Shown piece after piece: positions 21,360 to 33,011 of a stretch of 64,000 nucleotides of DNA. A model generated the notes under the pieces. The model saw only the letters and a list, made by a program, of their open reading frames with translations, did not search any database and was not told the DNA's origin. A program made the position numbers and the translations under genes. Origin of the DNA: Polytrichum commune (taxonomy: Eukaryota; Streptophyta; Polytrichopsida; Polytrichales; Polytrichaceae); NCBI GenBank assembly GCA_950295325.1, contig OX485806.1, positions 41,726,001 through 41,790,000 of the forward strand, given 5' to 3'. Numbering within the stretch: the stretch's first letter is position 1; every line of letters begins with the position of its first letter.

Positions 21360-22838
21360 TGTGAGCCCAAAAGCATGTGCTCACATGTGTTTTAAGTTTG
21401 GAAATTATTAAGATTTGAGTTTGGATTTATGATTACCTTATAAAAACATAAAAATAGTGAGCTTTGATCATGGTTTGATGATCAGGCTTTAGGCTGGATA
21501 GTTAGTGTGTGGTAGTTGCATCACTGAAGGATTAGACTAAATGTTAAGTAGGATTTAGATTTGAAGTGTGAGTGTTATGTTGACTTGAAGGCTGGGGCTA
21601 AACTACAGAATTAGGTAGAGTTGTTGTCCGAATTAGGCAGGTTGGTTGTTCGTAAGAGGGTGGCTGGGACTGTACCCTAGCAATTCTCGGTTGGTGTGTT
21701 TGACAGCCGGGAGTCGGAAGAGAGCTCAGTGTGAAAAATGCGAATGTGGGTTGCGGCTGAGCCGAAGGGAAAAGCCCAAGCAGGGGCAACAAAAAATCGG
21801 CTGGGAGGCCAGAAATGGTTTTGCCCACAGCTACAAAGCAACATTGTCCAATACCAGGGCAAGGGGAGGAGCTACGTGATGGGCACAATTTCAGCCAAAG
21901 AGGAAAACAATTGCTTGGACAATGGCCACTTTCTGAGGCTGAAGGGATTGTGCAGGCGGCTGTCTATGGGTGTGAGAAAGAAAAAAATTGAGGACTTGCC
22001 GCGGGGAAGGGTAAAGATCAACTGAGCTAAATGAGGGGGTAATTCGTACATTCTGGCAATCTGCGAAGAGGGATTCAATGCAGAGTGTCATTCTGTGAGG
22101 AGACAGGTAGGTTGAGAAGGAATGAGGATTCGCGCCAAGTCGGGAATTGTTCGACCCAGAGGCGTTGCCGCTCTGCACAAAGGGGAATGCTGCTGGATTC
22201 CGATCCACACAGGCTATAGAAGCGGGAATGGGGACCATGAAGGAGGTGGCGCAGAGCACCTGTGCAATTGGGAGTCGAAGCTCAACTATTTCTGGGGCTT
22301 GAGTAATCTCTGGGCAGCCAATCTGCGGTGGCTGGGCCAGCCGGCTAACCGAACTTTGACAGTTGACGGGTGATGACGAGCTCATCATCCGCCCAACAGC
22401 GTAGAATTATGCTCAGCCACTTCACACTGAGGATCCGGTAATCAACACTAGGGTAGGGGATTAGCATTTAGAAAGTGGGAAATACTAGGTTACGGAAGAA
22501 TTAGTGGAATAAGCAAAGAAGGGCCATCAATTAGGTGGTAATGGTCACTTATTAGGTACTTAATAGTTAGTTAGAGAGTAGGGCTTGGATTTCAAGGAAC
22601 ATGGAACACTAAAGAGGGGAGTTGTGTGAATGGTTACAGTGAAAATTGACCATTGGGGGTTGGGTGTTTCTAAACACTTGACACTTGGGTGGTGGAATAA
22701 AGTTGTGAATTGATGAAATTGTTTTATTGGTAAGAAGGAACTTAATCCTAAGGGAGGGGAAATCACACTGAGCTAGATGTGGGCCTTGGACTCTCACCCG
22801 GACTACGAACGCATAAGGGTGGGAGTTTATGGCTGACA
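21360..22838 (+). mobile_element. Solo LTR (TGTGAGCC family) in M transposase gene
   Basis: It begins TGTGAGCCCAAAAGCATGTG and ends GGAGTTTATGGCTGACA (1479 bp). Flanks are CGGTG (21355-21359) and CGATG (22839-22843), a 5-bp TSD with one mismatch. Removing it reconnects one minus-strand frame of the transposase. Small ORFs on either strand inside it are not shared with the 13704 copy. Confidence 0.85.
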
Positions 22839-24851
22839 CGATGTCGGGGCGGTGGGTTTCATCATCAGCTCCAATGGGGATGTCGGGCTTGCGTTTCTAT
22901 GAGCCGAATACCTCGGCACCCTCGAGGTGGGGACTACGAGTACAGAATTCGTCTCCGCCAGGCATGTCGAGAAGAACCTTCTGTAGGACAGCGGGGTCAC
23001 CAGAACGTTGAGCACGACGTTGAGCACATTGAAGCATGAGTTTCTCTTTGCTAGGGCCATCGCCCCAACGCCACCCTTTAGAAACTAATGGTATGCCACA
23101 ACTTGGAGGCATGCTCGAATATAGTCATCCACAGTGGCCGCGTAAAGATCGCCACCCTTGTTGCCGGACGCTTGAAGCCATTTGTTGTGAATGGATTCGG
23201 CAAGGTTGCAATTGGGCATTTGTGCAAATTCCTCGACGGTCATGATTTTCTCCAGAGAAATGGAATGGCAGTGCAAGAAATAAGCAAAGCTTGAAAATGA
23301 AGATAAAACAAAAAACAAAGAGTAATAACATTAAAGACGTACCAATTCCATAAAGCCACCCCATTGTCAATATCGGAAGTGCCAGAAGGCCAGCCAAAGT
23401 TGAAGGTGTTTCAGTCCATCCTCGGAGGTGCAGTTAGACGAAGCCCACCGGGCCTTGATGGCGAGGTACCTTGTCTCCGCCTCAAGCATAGAGGATGCGT
23501 CGCGATACTGGAGGCAGAGACGCTTGTGTTGGTCTTGCAAGTCGTGTTTGATATAGAGTTTGGTGTGTTTCTACAAAGACTGGGTCCAATGGAAGTAGCA
23601 GGTTCTCTCGCGCCCATCGATGGGAACCTTTGGATCTCTGGACCCGTAGACAATCCTCACGGCATTCCAATTGGCTTGCGCACTGTCCGCCATGAATCCT
23701 TTGAAGTGAGGCTTGGGAATTCCATGCCTAGCCATGACGTGGTTGAGGTTGTGCCTGAAAAACACTTGAGCATCCTTGTCCTTAGATTGAAAGTCGTAGC
23801 AAACGATGGTCATGATGCGCTGGTAGGTTCCGTCGTATACATGGCAGGCCATGGTAGTCCACTTAGTGACGAGTTTGATATGCTCGAGATCCCCGCCAGG
23901 TTGCGTGCACCTAACCAAGTCGACCCCACTACCAGGGCCGACTTTGGACATCTTGAAAATAAAAACTTTGTCCGTCTCGTCACCTTGGCCCGGGAATTGA
24001 TTTCGCTGAACATAGGCCCAAGTGCTGACACCTCTAAGCTTCGCAATGCCATCTGTAACTCCTAACCTACGTAAGTATTTGAAGGTGGTAACTTTGTTTC
24101 GGAGGTGGGGGGAATTCAACTCCTTGCAACGATAAAAAATGGGTTGAAGTTCTTCCAACGAAAGAAATTGATGAAGATCACTATCATTGCAGAGGAGGAA
24201 CTCACCCACAAGGTCCTTGTTGGCTTCAAGAACAATTTTGCTATGAGTGGCTTTGGGTGTTCGCTCGACGTGCTCCTCGATTAGGGTGTCGATGCGCTTG
24301 CGGCTATCTCTGCAGTTGCCGACCTTGACTGGGTGGCGATGGTTGCCCAGATGAATGCACGCACACTGAGTGGTGTCATTGCCGTGGACGTAGAAGATTT
24401 TGGTGTGGCATGGTGCAATGCACGTGGGGGGCTCCTTACAGATCCTACACATAGCCCAAAGGGAAGGGACCACCAACGGGAAAGGGCTCCTTTGTGAAGC
24501 CGTCGAAATCAATATCATTGACCGGGGAGGTGCGATGAGCACGTTGGAGGTAATCGCAAAGAGGATTTTGGCATTGGAGATGGCCAACGCAACTGGAGGA
24601 GCGAAAAGCAAGGCCCATGTCATTGGTCATATTGGTGGTCTGGGTTTTGGTCCAAACATGGCCGTCATAGCGTTTGTCCATGCCGTCCATGGATTTGGCC
24701 TTCGTATGAGAGGACAAGACGCCTACTGGGGGGAGGACAAACATCCGATTCCCATCAAAACGAGGCGGCATGAAATTCACCTCTTCTATTTGTAAGGTGT
24801 CATAATCCAGCTTCTTGAGGATGTTTTTCCTACCGGGCATGGAGGCAAAAG

Positions 24852-25043
24852 TATTGGAGGATAGTGTTAGGTTGCATCGGCAACATTGTCCCATATGGGT
24901 TGTCAACGCTGGTCCTAACCCATACATATAAATAAAAGCATAAGAGGAGGAACTAATCACTCTCTCCATTGTATGCAAACATAGTGTATTGTGTTCCACC
25001 TTCCTACGTTGGTCTCTTTGCTTTCTTCTCTCATTTCCCAATA
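24852..25043 (+). repeat. 5' LTR of the copia element
   Basis: It starts TATTGGAGGATAGTGTTAGG and ends TTTCCCAATA (TATTGG/CCAATA inverted ends). A TATAAATA box lies at 24927-24934. It is 187/192 identical to 32182-32373. Confidence 0.85.
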
Positions 25044-25193
25044 GGTTATGGGCCCATTTTGTTTTGGAGGTAGGAGATCGACTTAGGAAGAGCTTGGAGA
25101 GGGCGGGATCTGATTGGAGGTGTTTTAGAGGTGTTCTAGGGCTTGTGGCGGAGTCTTGAAGCTTTTGAAGCGCCTTAGAGCATTCTTGGAGGA
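25044..25193 (+). other. Copia leader remnant
   Basis: No gene is seen. GGTTATGGGCCC directly after the LTR may be a primer-binding site, but I cannot match it confidently to a tRNA. The region ends at the GTGGA target site of the next insertion. Confidence 0.35.
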
Positions 25194-25198
25194 GTGGA

Positions 25199-26174
25199 TG
25201 TCGCAACCCTTGCTAAGCCCCCCTTGACCATCTTGCCAATTTTCAATTCTAGCAAAGGTTACGAGTCGCTAACCCTTCGCATACCGCCATGCTAATGGTT
25301 AGCTCCTCTAACCCCGGACCATTAGTTCATAGGAGGGGAACCAACCCTCCTACTTTGATTTCGGGACTCACCCCTTTAATCGGTAACCAAACCTTAGATG
25401 TGGACTTCCATCCATGGAAGTCCAATCCTATGTTGATCATCGCATTGCCGGAGCAACACTACAACAACCCGAAGCATACTAGGCAACTATGGCCTCACAA
25501 TGGGCCAAAGCCCATGGAGGCCGTGCCGTTCGGCCTCGGGTGGGTGAGGCCACACCACCTCACCCATATAAGCCTCTAGGACTTCACGCGGGGCCCCTAC
25601 CCCACCGTCAACCAACCTCTTGTCTCTCTACCAAGAGTTGGGGCCAAGTGGACATTTTCCTTTAGCTGCTGGGCCTAGAACCCCCTAGCAGCTTCAGACC
25701 ATCATAACTTCCTTGTATGATGTCTGATCATAACAACCAACCACTCCATCTTCATCTACGCTTCACGTAGATGCCGATGGACTCCTCACTTGCCCCATTC
25801 GGACAAGTATTGAGGACGTTATGCCTGTTTGAACCTTGGCAGTCCCGAGAATCACTCCCAGGCACTGCTGTACCAGGGCGCTGTCCCGGGACAGCGCCCC
25901 ACTCAAATGGCCATAACTCCTAGCTCACACCTCCAATTGAGGTGTTCTTGAGCTTTCTAGAATCACCACGCCATGAGCTACGCATAGCTCATGGCCTTAC
26001 CCTTGTGCCTCCTAGTCTTCGTGGGTGGGAGGCGTTCCCAACGCCCGGGGCCCTCACCCACACTAGGATCACTTGGGCCCTCTCACCAACGGCGCCACAA
26101 GTCCCGGGTGTCACTCCGGGGTCCCCCTTGTGCCCATGGTGTTTCGGGCACTCCTCATGGAGAGGTGCGCGACA
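25199..26174 (+). mobile_element. Solo LTR, TGTCGC family, copy 1 (in copia element)
   Basis: It begins TGTCGCAACCCTTGCTAAGC and ends GAGAGGTGCGCGACA (976 bp). A perfect TSD GTGGA flanks it (25194-25198 and 26175-26179). A perfect 24-bp palindrome at 25876-25899 (GGGCGCTG...CAGCGCCC) lies about 275 bp from its right end. It is highly similar to 51261-52233 and, inverted, to 36117-37090. There are no coding genes; overlapping short ORFs are shared only as nucleotide repeats. Confidence 0.92.
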
Positions 26175-26279
26175 GTGGACCAGCGTGAGGGACCTTAGAG
26201 GAATGTTTCTACATTCTAGATCTCTTAAGGTATATGTCCACACCATTTCAAATGCTTAAGTGTACATCAGATCCGTATT

Positions 26280-29200
26280 TGAGTTGTTGAAGGCCATTCG
26301 AGTGCCAAAGGGCTTAGATTAGCTTTTTGATGTGTTTTGGAGTTTTGTGCATCTAACCGGATCATTTAGGTGCTGACTTGAGTGATTAGTTCATTTCTAC
26401 ACTAGATTGAGGGCATTCAAGTGCCAAAGGGCTTAGATTAGCTCTTTGATGTGTTTTGGAGATATTTTGCATCTAATTTGATAGGAAAGGTGTTGACTTG
26501 AATGTTTGGTTCATTTCTACACTAGATTGAGGACATTCAAGTGCCAAAAAGCTTAGATTAGCTCTTTGATGTGTTTTGGAGATATTGTGCATCTAACTTG
26601 AGAGGAAAGGTGTTGACTTGAATGTTTGGTTCATTTCTACACTAGATTGAGGACATTCAAGTGCCAAAGGGCTTAGATTAGCTCTTTGATGTGTTTTGGA
26701 GTTTTGTGCATCTGTTAAGTGCAAAACTTAGCATTAAAGCAAACATACAAGCAGATAATGGAACTTAGAAAGCCAAATTGAAAGGCACTAGAAAGAGACA
26801 GAATCGGATCCAAAAAGGAGAATGGAACTGAAGAAGGAGAGCTGTAGGAGAATGGAGCAGGTTGCGGGAAGATTGGGAGCTGGCCGAAGAAGACGACGGC
26901 TTGGCATTAGGGCTCGGTCACGGAGATAGGACCCACGGCCTCAGGGGCCTCTACTCACGGGTTTAGACCCTGTCATGGAAACACAAGGCTTACGTGCGGC
27001 TATAAGACCTTTTTACATGATATTGGGACTACCAGGGATTAGTAAGAGGAATTTAGGAAATTTAAGGCCGAGCTAGAGACATTATGAAATAATTAGGATT
27101 GGGATTTGAAAACATTTTGAAGAAGCATTAATGAAGTATGTTAGGATATAGGATGTTGAGGTTTTAAAGACCATTAAAAAGGCATGATGGCCGAATATAG
27201 GAATATAGAATTTTGGAAATATTATGAAGTAGAATAAAGGAATGATGTAAGAATGATTTCTATACATTATGAAGATCTTATGGAACTTCATAATATGAGA
27301 TCAAAGCATGATGTAAGCATTGTCTAAATATTATAAAAGGACACGATATGTAGCTACGACAAAGATAGAGTGGCATTCCCATAATAGGAACATATAAGAG
27401 CTTCGACGGTTATATCCATTTTTTGATAGATACGATCCACGGATGTCATAGATGAGTAGTTATCTAGGATAGGAAAGATTGGGACTCCGCGGATATAGAT
27501 TTTGAATCAAGTAAGAAAAACTACATAAGGGAAGCATTTTAGGAGACCTATACCTCATTTTCTATACAACGAAGTTATCTTAAATTTGAATGTCAAAAAC
27601 ACTTGAAGCTTTTTGTATCTCTCCTCTCGGAGCATTTTTGCAATACATTATCTTTTCTACAAATGCGTGTGATCTTTCTACCTCTCTCTCAAATTGAACT
27701 ATGAGTCGTCAATGGTACTTTGTAGCTTATGTGATTGAGCAACCGAGAGTAGAATAGATTGAGTAGACTCTTTTGAAAAAAAACTCAAAAGATAGTATGA
27801 GGGTGAGAACAAAGCACTCAAGACAAATTGGAGAATCAATGGAACTTTGAGAAGGATTGAATTTAGAAAGCGATTGTCAAACTTGAGTGAAGGAAACAAG
27901 ATTATCTCTCAAAGCGGAACTTATCATTGATCTCCTCAAAAGGGAATTATAAATATACATGTGATTGAATGATTGAAGAATTATATGCATGTTATGATTT
28001 AAGCAAAACAACTTAACGAATGCAACTCCTTCAAAAGAGGAGGAGCTTATTATTGAAAACTACATAATTGACTTATAAGTATTATACATATTATACTACA
28101 TATGGATTGTTGAACTTATGATTAACAAGAATGATGAAGACATTAATTCATATCAAAGTTTGAATACATATGAATGAAGTAATATTACTTACTACAATTG
28201 TTATTGAAGCTTCTTACTTTAAGATTCTTTGTGTGTTGTTGGATGTCATTACATTTTGAAGGATTATCTATTCAAGAGAAGATCTCTCTCTCTTGAGCAA
28301 AACTCAAGAGAGATAGATTTATCTTCTCGTCATCAAGAAACACTTTGTAGTAAAAGTATTTTTTCTCTTAAGATACTTTGTGAGTTGTTGGATGTCATTA
28401 ACAATAAAAAAGGAGATCTTCCTCTTGAATAAACCTCAAGAGAGTTATAATTATTCTTGTCATTAAAACACTTTGAATGTTAAACGTGACATTGCAAAAC
28501 AATCAATGATGTGTTCATGAAATTATAACTACTATATGCATACATGTCAAGTTACAATATTATAAGTAGTAACACTTGAGTTTTAAAAAGATGACTCAAG
28601 AATATTAGATCTTCTTCATCATTATAAGATTATTATCATTTGTGTGATTAATGTTTATGAACTACTAACATTAAGGATTCATACAATTTATTGAATACTA
28701 TATTATTATCAAGGATATTGTTACACCTCTTGAAGCTTTCTTTAAATCTAATGATTTTTATTATCAATGATGCCTTACATTGAGAGTAAGAATTAAGATA
28801 ATGAGATTGTGTTCACTCCAATAATTATATTCATATCATAAGAAGAAGAGAGGGATTATTAATTCGATACCGAACATATTAATGAGGCACGGTAGTTCTC
28901 AAGCGAATATAAATTTACGTGATGTCTCACCGTGAGTCTTCTTGAGCTAAATTGCAAGGGAACGACCCACGGGGTGCATCAGCATCTAACCGGAACATTT
29001 AGGTGCTGATTTGAGTTATTAGTTCATCTCTACACTAGATTGAGGACATTCAAGTGCCAAAGGGCTTAGATAAGTTTTTTGATGTGTTTTGGAGTTTTGT
29101 GCATCTAACCGAATCATTTAGGTGCTGACTTGAGTTATTAGTTCATCTCTACACTAGATTGAGGACATTGAAGTGCCAAAGGGCTTAGATAAGTTTTTTG

Positions 29201-29500
29201 ATGTGTTTTGGAGTTTTGTGCATATAACCGAATCATTTAGGTGCTGACTTGAGTGATTGGTTCATTTCTACACTAGATTGAGGGCATTCAAGTGCCAAAG
29301 GGCTTAGATTAGCTCTTTGATGTGTTTTGGAGATATTTTGCATCTAACTTGAGAGGATAAGTGTTGACTTGAATGTTTGGTTCATTTCTACACTAGATTG
29401 AGGACATTCAAGTGCCAAAGGGCTTAGATTAGCTCTTTGATGTGTTTTGGAGATATTGTGCATCTAACTTGAGAGGAAAGGTGTTGACTTGAATGTTTGG
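26280..29500 (+). repeat. 119-120-bp tandem array, split by element 26713-28981
   Basis: Units of 119-120 bp contain GTGCCAAAGGGCTTAGATTA, TTTGATGTGTTTTGGAG and GCATCTAAC. They recur with starts near 26302, 26421, 26541 and 26661, then 29054, 29173, 29292 and 29412. The 2.27-kb element at 26713 interrupts the array at a GCATC. The array ends just before the protease/integrase region of the copia element and stands where gag would be expected. No long frame crosses it. Confidence 0.85.
26713..28981 (+). mobile_element. L2 element: 2.27-kb LTR-like insertion in the 120-bp array
   Basis: It starts TGTTAAGTGCAAAACTTAGC, ends CCACGGGGTGCATCA, and is flanked by a perfect TSD GCATC (26708-26712 and 28982-28986). 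TG...CA ends and 5-bp duplication fit a solo LTR or an LTR-type non-autonomous element. It is AT-rich. A truncated inverted copy lies at 8650-10177. A 66-codon minus-strand frame at 27699-27899 resembles the 8870-9181 frame, but I treat both as repeat sequence. Confidence 0.82.
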
Positions 29501-29518
29501 TCGAGTGATGATTTTGCA

Positions 29519-32110
29519 TTTGTAGCGAGAGATGGGGCATCTAAAACCTCCGCCACTAGATGGATCGTCAATTTGGGGCCTCGCAACACATGACACCGCA
29601 TAAGCATTTTTTTGACACTTACGAACCCGTGACGGGCATGGTAGAGGCCGTAGGCAAAGGCTCTATACTAGTGGAAACACGCGTGAAAGGCCGTGTGCGG
29701 AGCATTAAAATGCATGACATGCTTCATGTGCCCAAAATACATTTCAACTTGCTTTCGGTGAGCAAGCTCATTTCGAGGGGTTTGAAAGTGCATTTCATTT
29801 CGTTGGGATGCATGGTGAGGGCGAGCAACGGCGAGATGTTGGCCGTGGCGTCGTTGGAGTCCAATTTGTACCAATTGGACACCAACGTGATGAATGGGGC
29901 CGAAACGAGTTCTTTGGCGCGTTACGATGGGACATCTCGACACAAATAGCGTGAAAATGCTTCAAAGCATGGTGAGCGGGATGGACGTGGGTGCGGCGCA
30001 AGGCGATGCGCATTCCTTCGATTGCGAAGGATGTGTGGAGGGCAAACAAGTGAGGCGGCCATTCTCCACGGATGGAGGTACCCGCGCCACCAAGATCTTC
30101 GAGCTCGTGCATTCCGACGTATGCGGGCCGATGAAAACGCCTTCCATTAGGGGCGCAAGGTATTTTCTCACCTTCATTGACGATTTCTCACGCAAGATTT
30201 GGGTGTACATGCTCAAGTGCAAGAGTGAGGTGTTGGCAATGTTCAAAGAATGGAAAACCTTGGTAGAGAGGCAATCGGAGCACGTAGTGAAGGTTCTTAG
30301 GTCGGATAACGGTGGGGAATACATCTCAAAGGCATTTGATGATTTTTTGAGCAAACATGGCATTGCACGGCAAACCTCCTCACCTTACACGCCGCAATAA
30401 AATGGCGTGGCGGAGCAAGCCAACCATACCATTGTGGAGATGGCACAGTCCATGATTCATGCCCAACGCCTCGGCCATGAATTTTGGGCGGAGGCGGTGT
30501 GCAATGTGGTGTACGTACGCAACCGGTGTCCAACCAAGGCGGTTGAAGGAATGACACCCGAGAAGGCGTGGAGCGGGAGGATGCTGCACGTGTCGCACAT
30601 GCGGGTGTTCGGATGTGTGGCTTACGCGAAGGTGCCGGATCAAAGGCGAATGAAGTTGGATGCAAAGGGCGTCAAGTGTTTATTCCTCGGATATTGCGAA
30701 GGCACGAAGGCGTATCGCCTCATTTGCTTGGAGACAAAGAAAATCATCAAGAGTCCGGACGTGGTGTTTTTCGAAGACAAAACGCATTTGGAGGATTGTC
30801 CAAGTGGGAGAGTTGAGGAAGTACCAGCGGTGAAGGTGGACATATCTCCTAAATCGGAAGAGGAGGAGTTGGAGGCAAGCGGCGACGTTTCGGAGCCGGA
30901 CAAGGAGGAGCTGAACATTGAGGATGAGTCGGAGGCCGAAGTACCGGCCGCAAAATCCACTCGTAGCGCGGAGGCATCGAAACTTAACGCCGGTAAGAAA
31001 ACCGCAACCAAACCACCTCTACCGCCGCAATATGGCAATGAGACCATTGGTAATTCTAGGTATCCGGATAGGCCATGTAAACCTCTTGGGGAATGATGGA
31101 AGAACCACATTCCGCAACCCCAAGACAATGAGCATGCAAACATGGCAATCGTTGGGGAACCTAAAAACTTGAAAGAAACATTTGAATTAAGTAATGCGAG
31201 CGAGTGGGAGTCGGCTATGCAAGAGGAGTACGAATCTCTCATAGCCACCGCCACGTGGGAATTGGCCCCATTGCCGAAGGGCCGCAAGGCCGTGAAGTGC
31301 AAGTGGGTGTTTCGCATGAAAAAGGATGCCAACGGCGTGGTGGTGCGTTTCAAAGCAAGGTTGGTGGCCAAAGGGTGCTCTCAAGTGGAAGGTGTGGATT
31401 TTGGCGAAACATTTGCACCTGTGGCCAAATTCAACACCATACGAGTCATCCTCGCAATCGGGGCCGCCATGGGGTTGGAAATGCATCAAATGGACGTCAA
31501 AACCGCATTCTTGAACGGCGAATTGCACGTGGTCATCTACATGGAGCAACCAGAGGGGTTTGTCCAAAAGGGCCGCGAGCATCTCGTATGCAAGTTGTAG
31601 AAATCGCTCTACGGATTGAAGCAATCCGGACGAGCATGGTACGAGTGCATTCACATATTCTTTGTGAATAGAGGTTTTACGAGGCGCCATGCGGACCACT
31701 CGTTGTATGTTCTACAAAATTGTGACTACATTGTGATTGTAATCATATATGTAGACGACCTCATCATCTTGGCAAGCAACGTGGATACCATCAACGACAA
31801 CAAACGACAACAAACGGTGGTACAATCTACAATGGAGGTGGAGTATATGGCCATGAACCGATGCACGAGGGAGGCCATTTGGCTTAGGCAACTAATGAAG
31901 GACATAGGTTGTATACAAGAGGATGCCACGACCATCATGTGCGACAACCAAGGTTCTATGGCATTAGCTAAGGACCCCACCAACCATGATAGGTCGAAGC
32001 ATATAGACGTTCAACATCATTTTATTAGAGAAAAAGTTGAAAACAAAATTGTAGAGCTAGAATATTGTCCAACGCAATATATGGTAGCAGATATTCTAAC
32101 AAAGGCATGA
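29519..32110 (+). pseudogene. Copia pol: preintegrase, integrase, RT, RNase H (broken)
   Basis: Polyprotein order is protease remnant, GAG-preintegrase, integrase, RT, RNase H. The protease D-S-G-A site at about 29563-29580 is altered (N-L-G) and frameshifted. L-H-V-P-K-I-H-F-N-L-L-S-V-S-K-L (preintegrase) and an H/C zinc region (C-E-G-C-V-E-G-K) follow. Integrase core residues are visible in H-S-D-V-C-G-P-M, L-R-S-D-N-G-G-E-Y and N-G-V-A-E-Q. RT has W-V-F-R-M-K-K-D, M-D-V-K-T-A-F-L-N-G and Y-V-D-D-L-I-I-L at about 31750. RNase H ends in D-N-Q-G-S-M-A-L and M-V-A-D-I-L-T-K-A. Stops at 30398-30400, 31094-31096 and 31598-31600, a frameshift near 29940, and a deletion at about 31800 joining RT to mid-RNase H make it non-functional. 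Confidence 0.85.
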
Positions 32111-32181
32111 GCGAGAGATAGACATAAGATGTTAAGTGAAATAATGGGGTTGGAGTACAATGCCACCTCACAAAGTGAGAG

Positions 32182-32373
32182 TATTGGAGGATAGTGTTAG
32201 GTTGCATCGGCGACATTGTCCCATATGGGTTGTCAACGCTGGTCCTAACCCATACATATAAATAAAGGCATAAGGGGAGGAACTAATCACTCTCTCCATT
32301 GTATACAAACATAGTGTATTGTGTTCCACCTTCCTACGCTGGTCTCTTTGCTTTCTTCTCTCATTTCCCAATA
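32182..32373 (+). repeat. 3' LTR of the copia element
   Basis: 192 bp with TATTGG/CCAATA ends and a TATAAATA at 32257-32264. It lies 71 bp after the end of the RNase H frame and differs from the 5' LTR at 5 positions. Confidence 0.88.
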
Positions 32374-33011
32374 AAGAGTATGTAGACATTGAAGAATGGA
32401 GATGGGGGGTATAGTAGAGGAAGGAGGAAGAGGAAACAGAAGATGCGGGGTAACAAAGGTAGAATGGAAGGAGGATGGGGATGGCTTGTGAATGGGAGTG
32501 GATACGAGGGGCTTATGACCATCGGAGGAATCGAAAATATATATGACAGTGTGCATACCGGGTTCAATCTTAACTTTGACCAGGGGAGGAATGTTGAAAG
32601 TGGAAGCAGAGGAATGGGGAGGGGTACAAATATCCGTGGATACTTCGTGCAAGGACCTGGGAGTCCGTACACCCTGTATTTACCAACGCAGAGTTCCCAC
32701 ATTGAAGATCCGTTGTCGGTAACCTTAGGATTTTTACGCATGGTCAATGACAACAAGGAAGTAACACTATCATAAATCTCGCGTTCGACCCATATTGTAC
32801 TATCTTGCAACGAAAACATGATACTAAGGTGAAAGGAAGAGACAAATACAAAACCGTTCGCATCTACGGGAAAAAGAATTGGGATTCCGATGCCATTGGG
32901 ACGGAGCTCAACCATTTCTAATACACAGGGCACGGTGGACGAGGAAGCCATGGACAAAGAGAGGGAGGAATATGAAAATAGTCCAAAAAGGACAAACAAG
33001 TCATACTTACC

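Larger units (their letters stand above)
24852..32373 (+). mobile_element. Ty1/copia element in M transposase gene
   Basis: A plus-strand copia retrotransposon with 192-bp LTRs (24852-25043 and 32182-32373, 5 differences). A decayed GAG-preintegrase/integrase/RT/RNase H polyprotein lies at 29519-32110. Flanks AAAAG (24847-24851) and AAGAG (32374-32378) form a 5-bp TSD with one mismatch. Most of the expected gag region is occupied by a 120-bp tandem array (26280-29500). Two later insertions sit in the 5' half: solo LTR 25199-26174 and element 26713-28981. Integrase precedes RT, confirming the copia order. Confidence 0.82.
20244..32951 (-). pseudogene. M transposase gene: GCM/WRKY finger + MULE DDE + SWIM, in three pieces
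   Basis: The transposase would cut and rejoin M's ends. The minus-strand gene starts at the ATG at 32951 and runs 32951-32374, 24851-22844 and 21354-20244. It is interrupted by a copia element (24852-32373) and a solo LTR (21360-22838). The first piece includes S-L-T-M-R-K-N-P-K-V. The second begins with M-P-G-R-K-N-I-L-K-K, then a Cys/His zinc-finger region (C-V-G-H-L-Q-C-Q-N-P-L-C and, after a frameshift at about 24450-24480, C-R-I-C and C-I-H-L-G-N-H-R-H-P-V). This is the GCM/WRKY-type finger of MULE transposases. The DDE core follows: V-Y-D-G-T-Y, G-F-M-A-D-S-A-Q-A-N and N-L-A-E-S-I-H-N-K-W supply D, D and E. The last piece has a SWIM-like motif (E-C-N-W...H-Y-K-H-L-Y) with two zinc ligands replaced. 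A minus-strand GTAAGTATG at 33011-33003 looks like a 5' UTR splice donor. Confidence 0.72.

Noticed and set aside
23364-24065. A 233-codon plus-strand ORF
   Set aside because: It is antisense to the transposase DDE region, whose minus frame carries recognisable motifs.
32389-32775. A 128-codon plus-strand ORF next to the copia element
   Set aside because: The minus strand here carries the more protein-like first transposase exon; the plus frame is G/R/K low-complexity.
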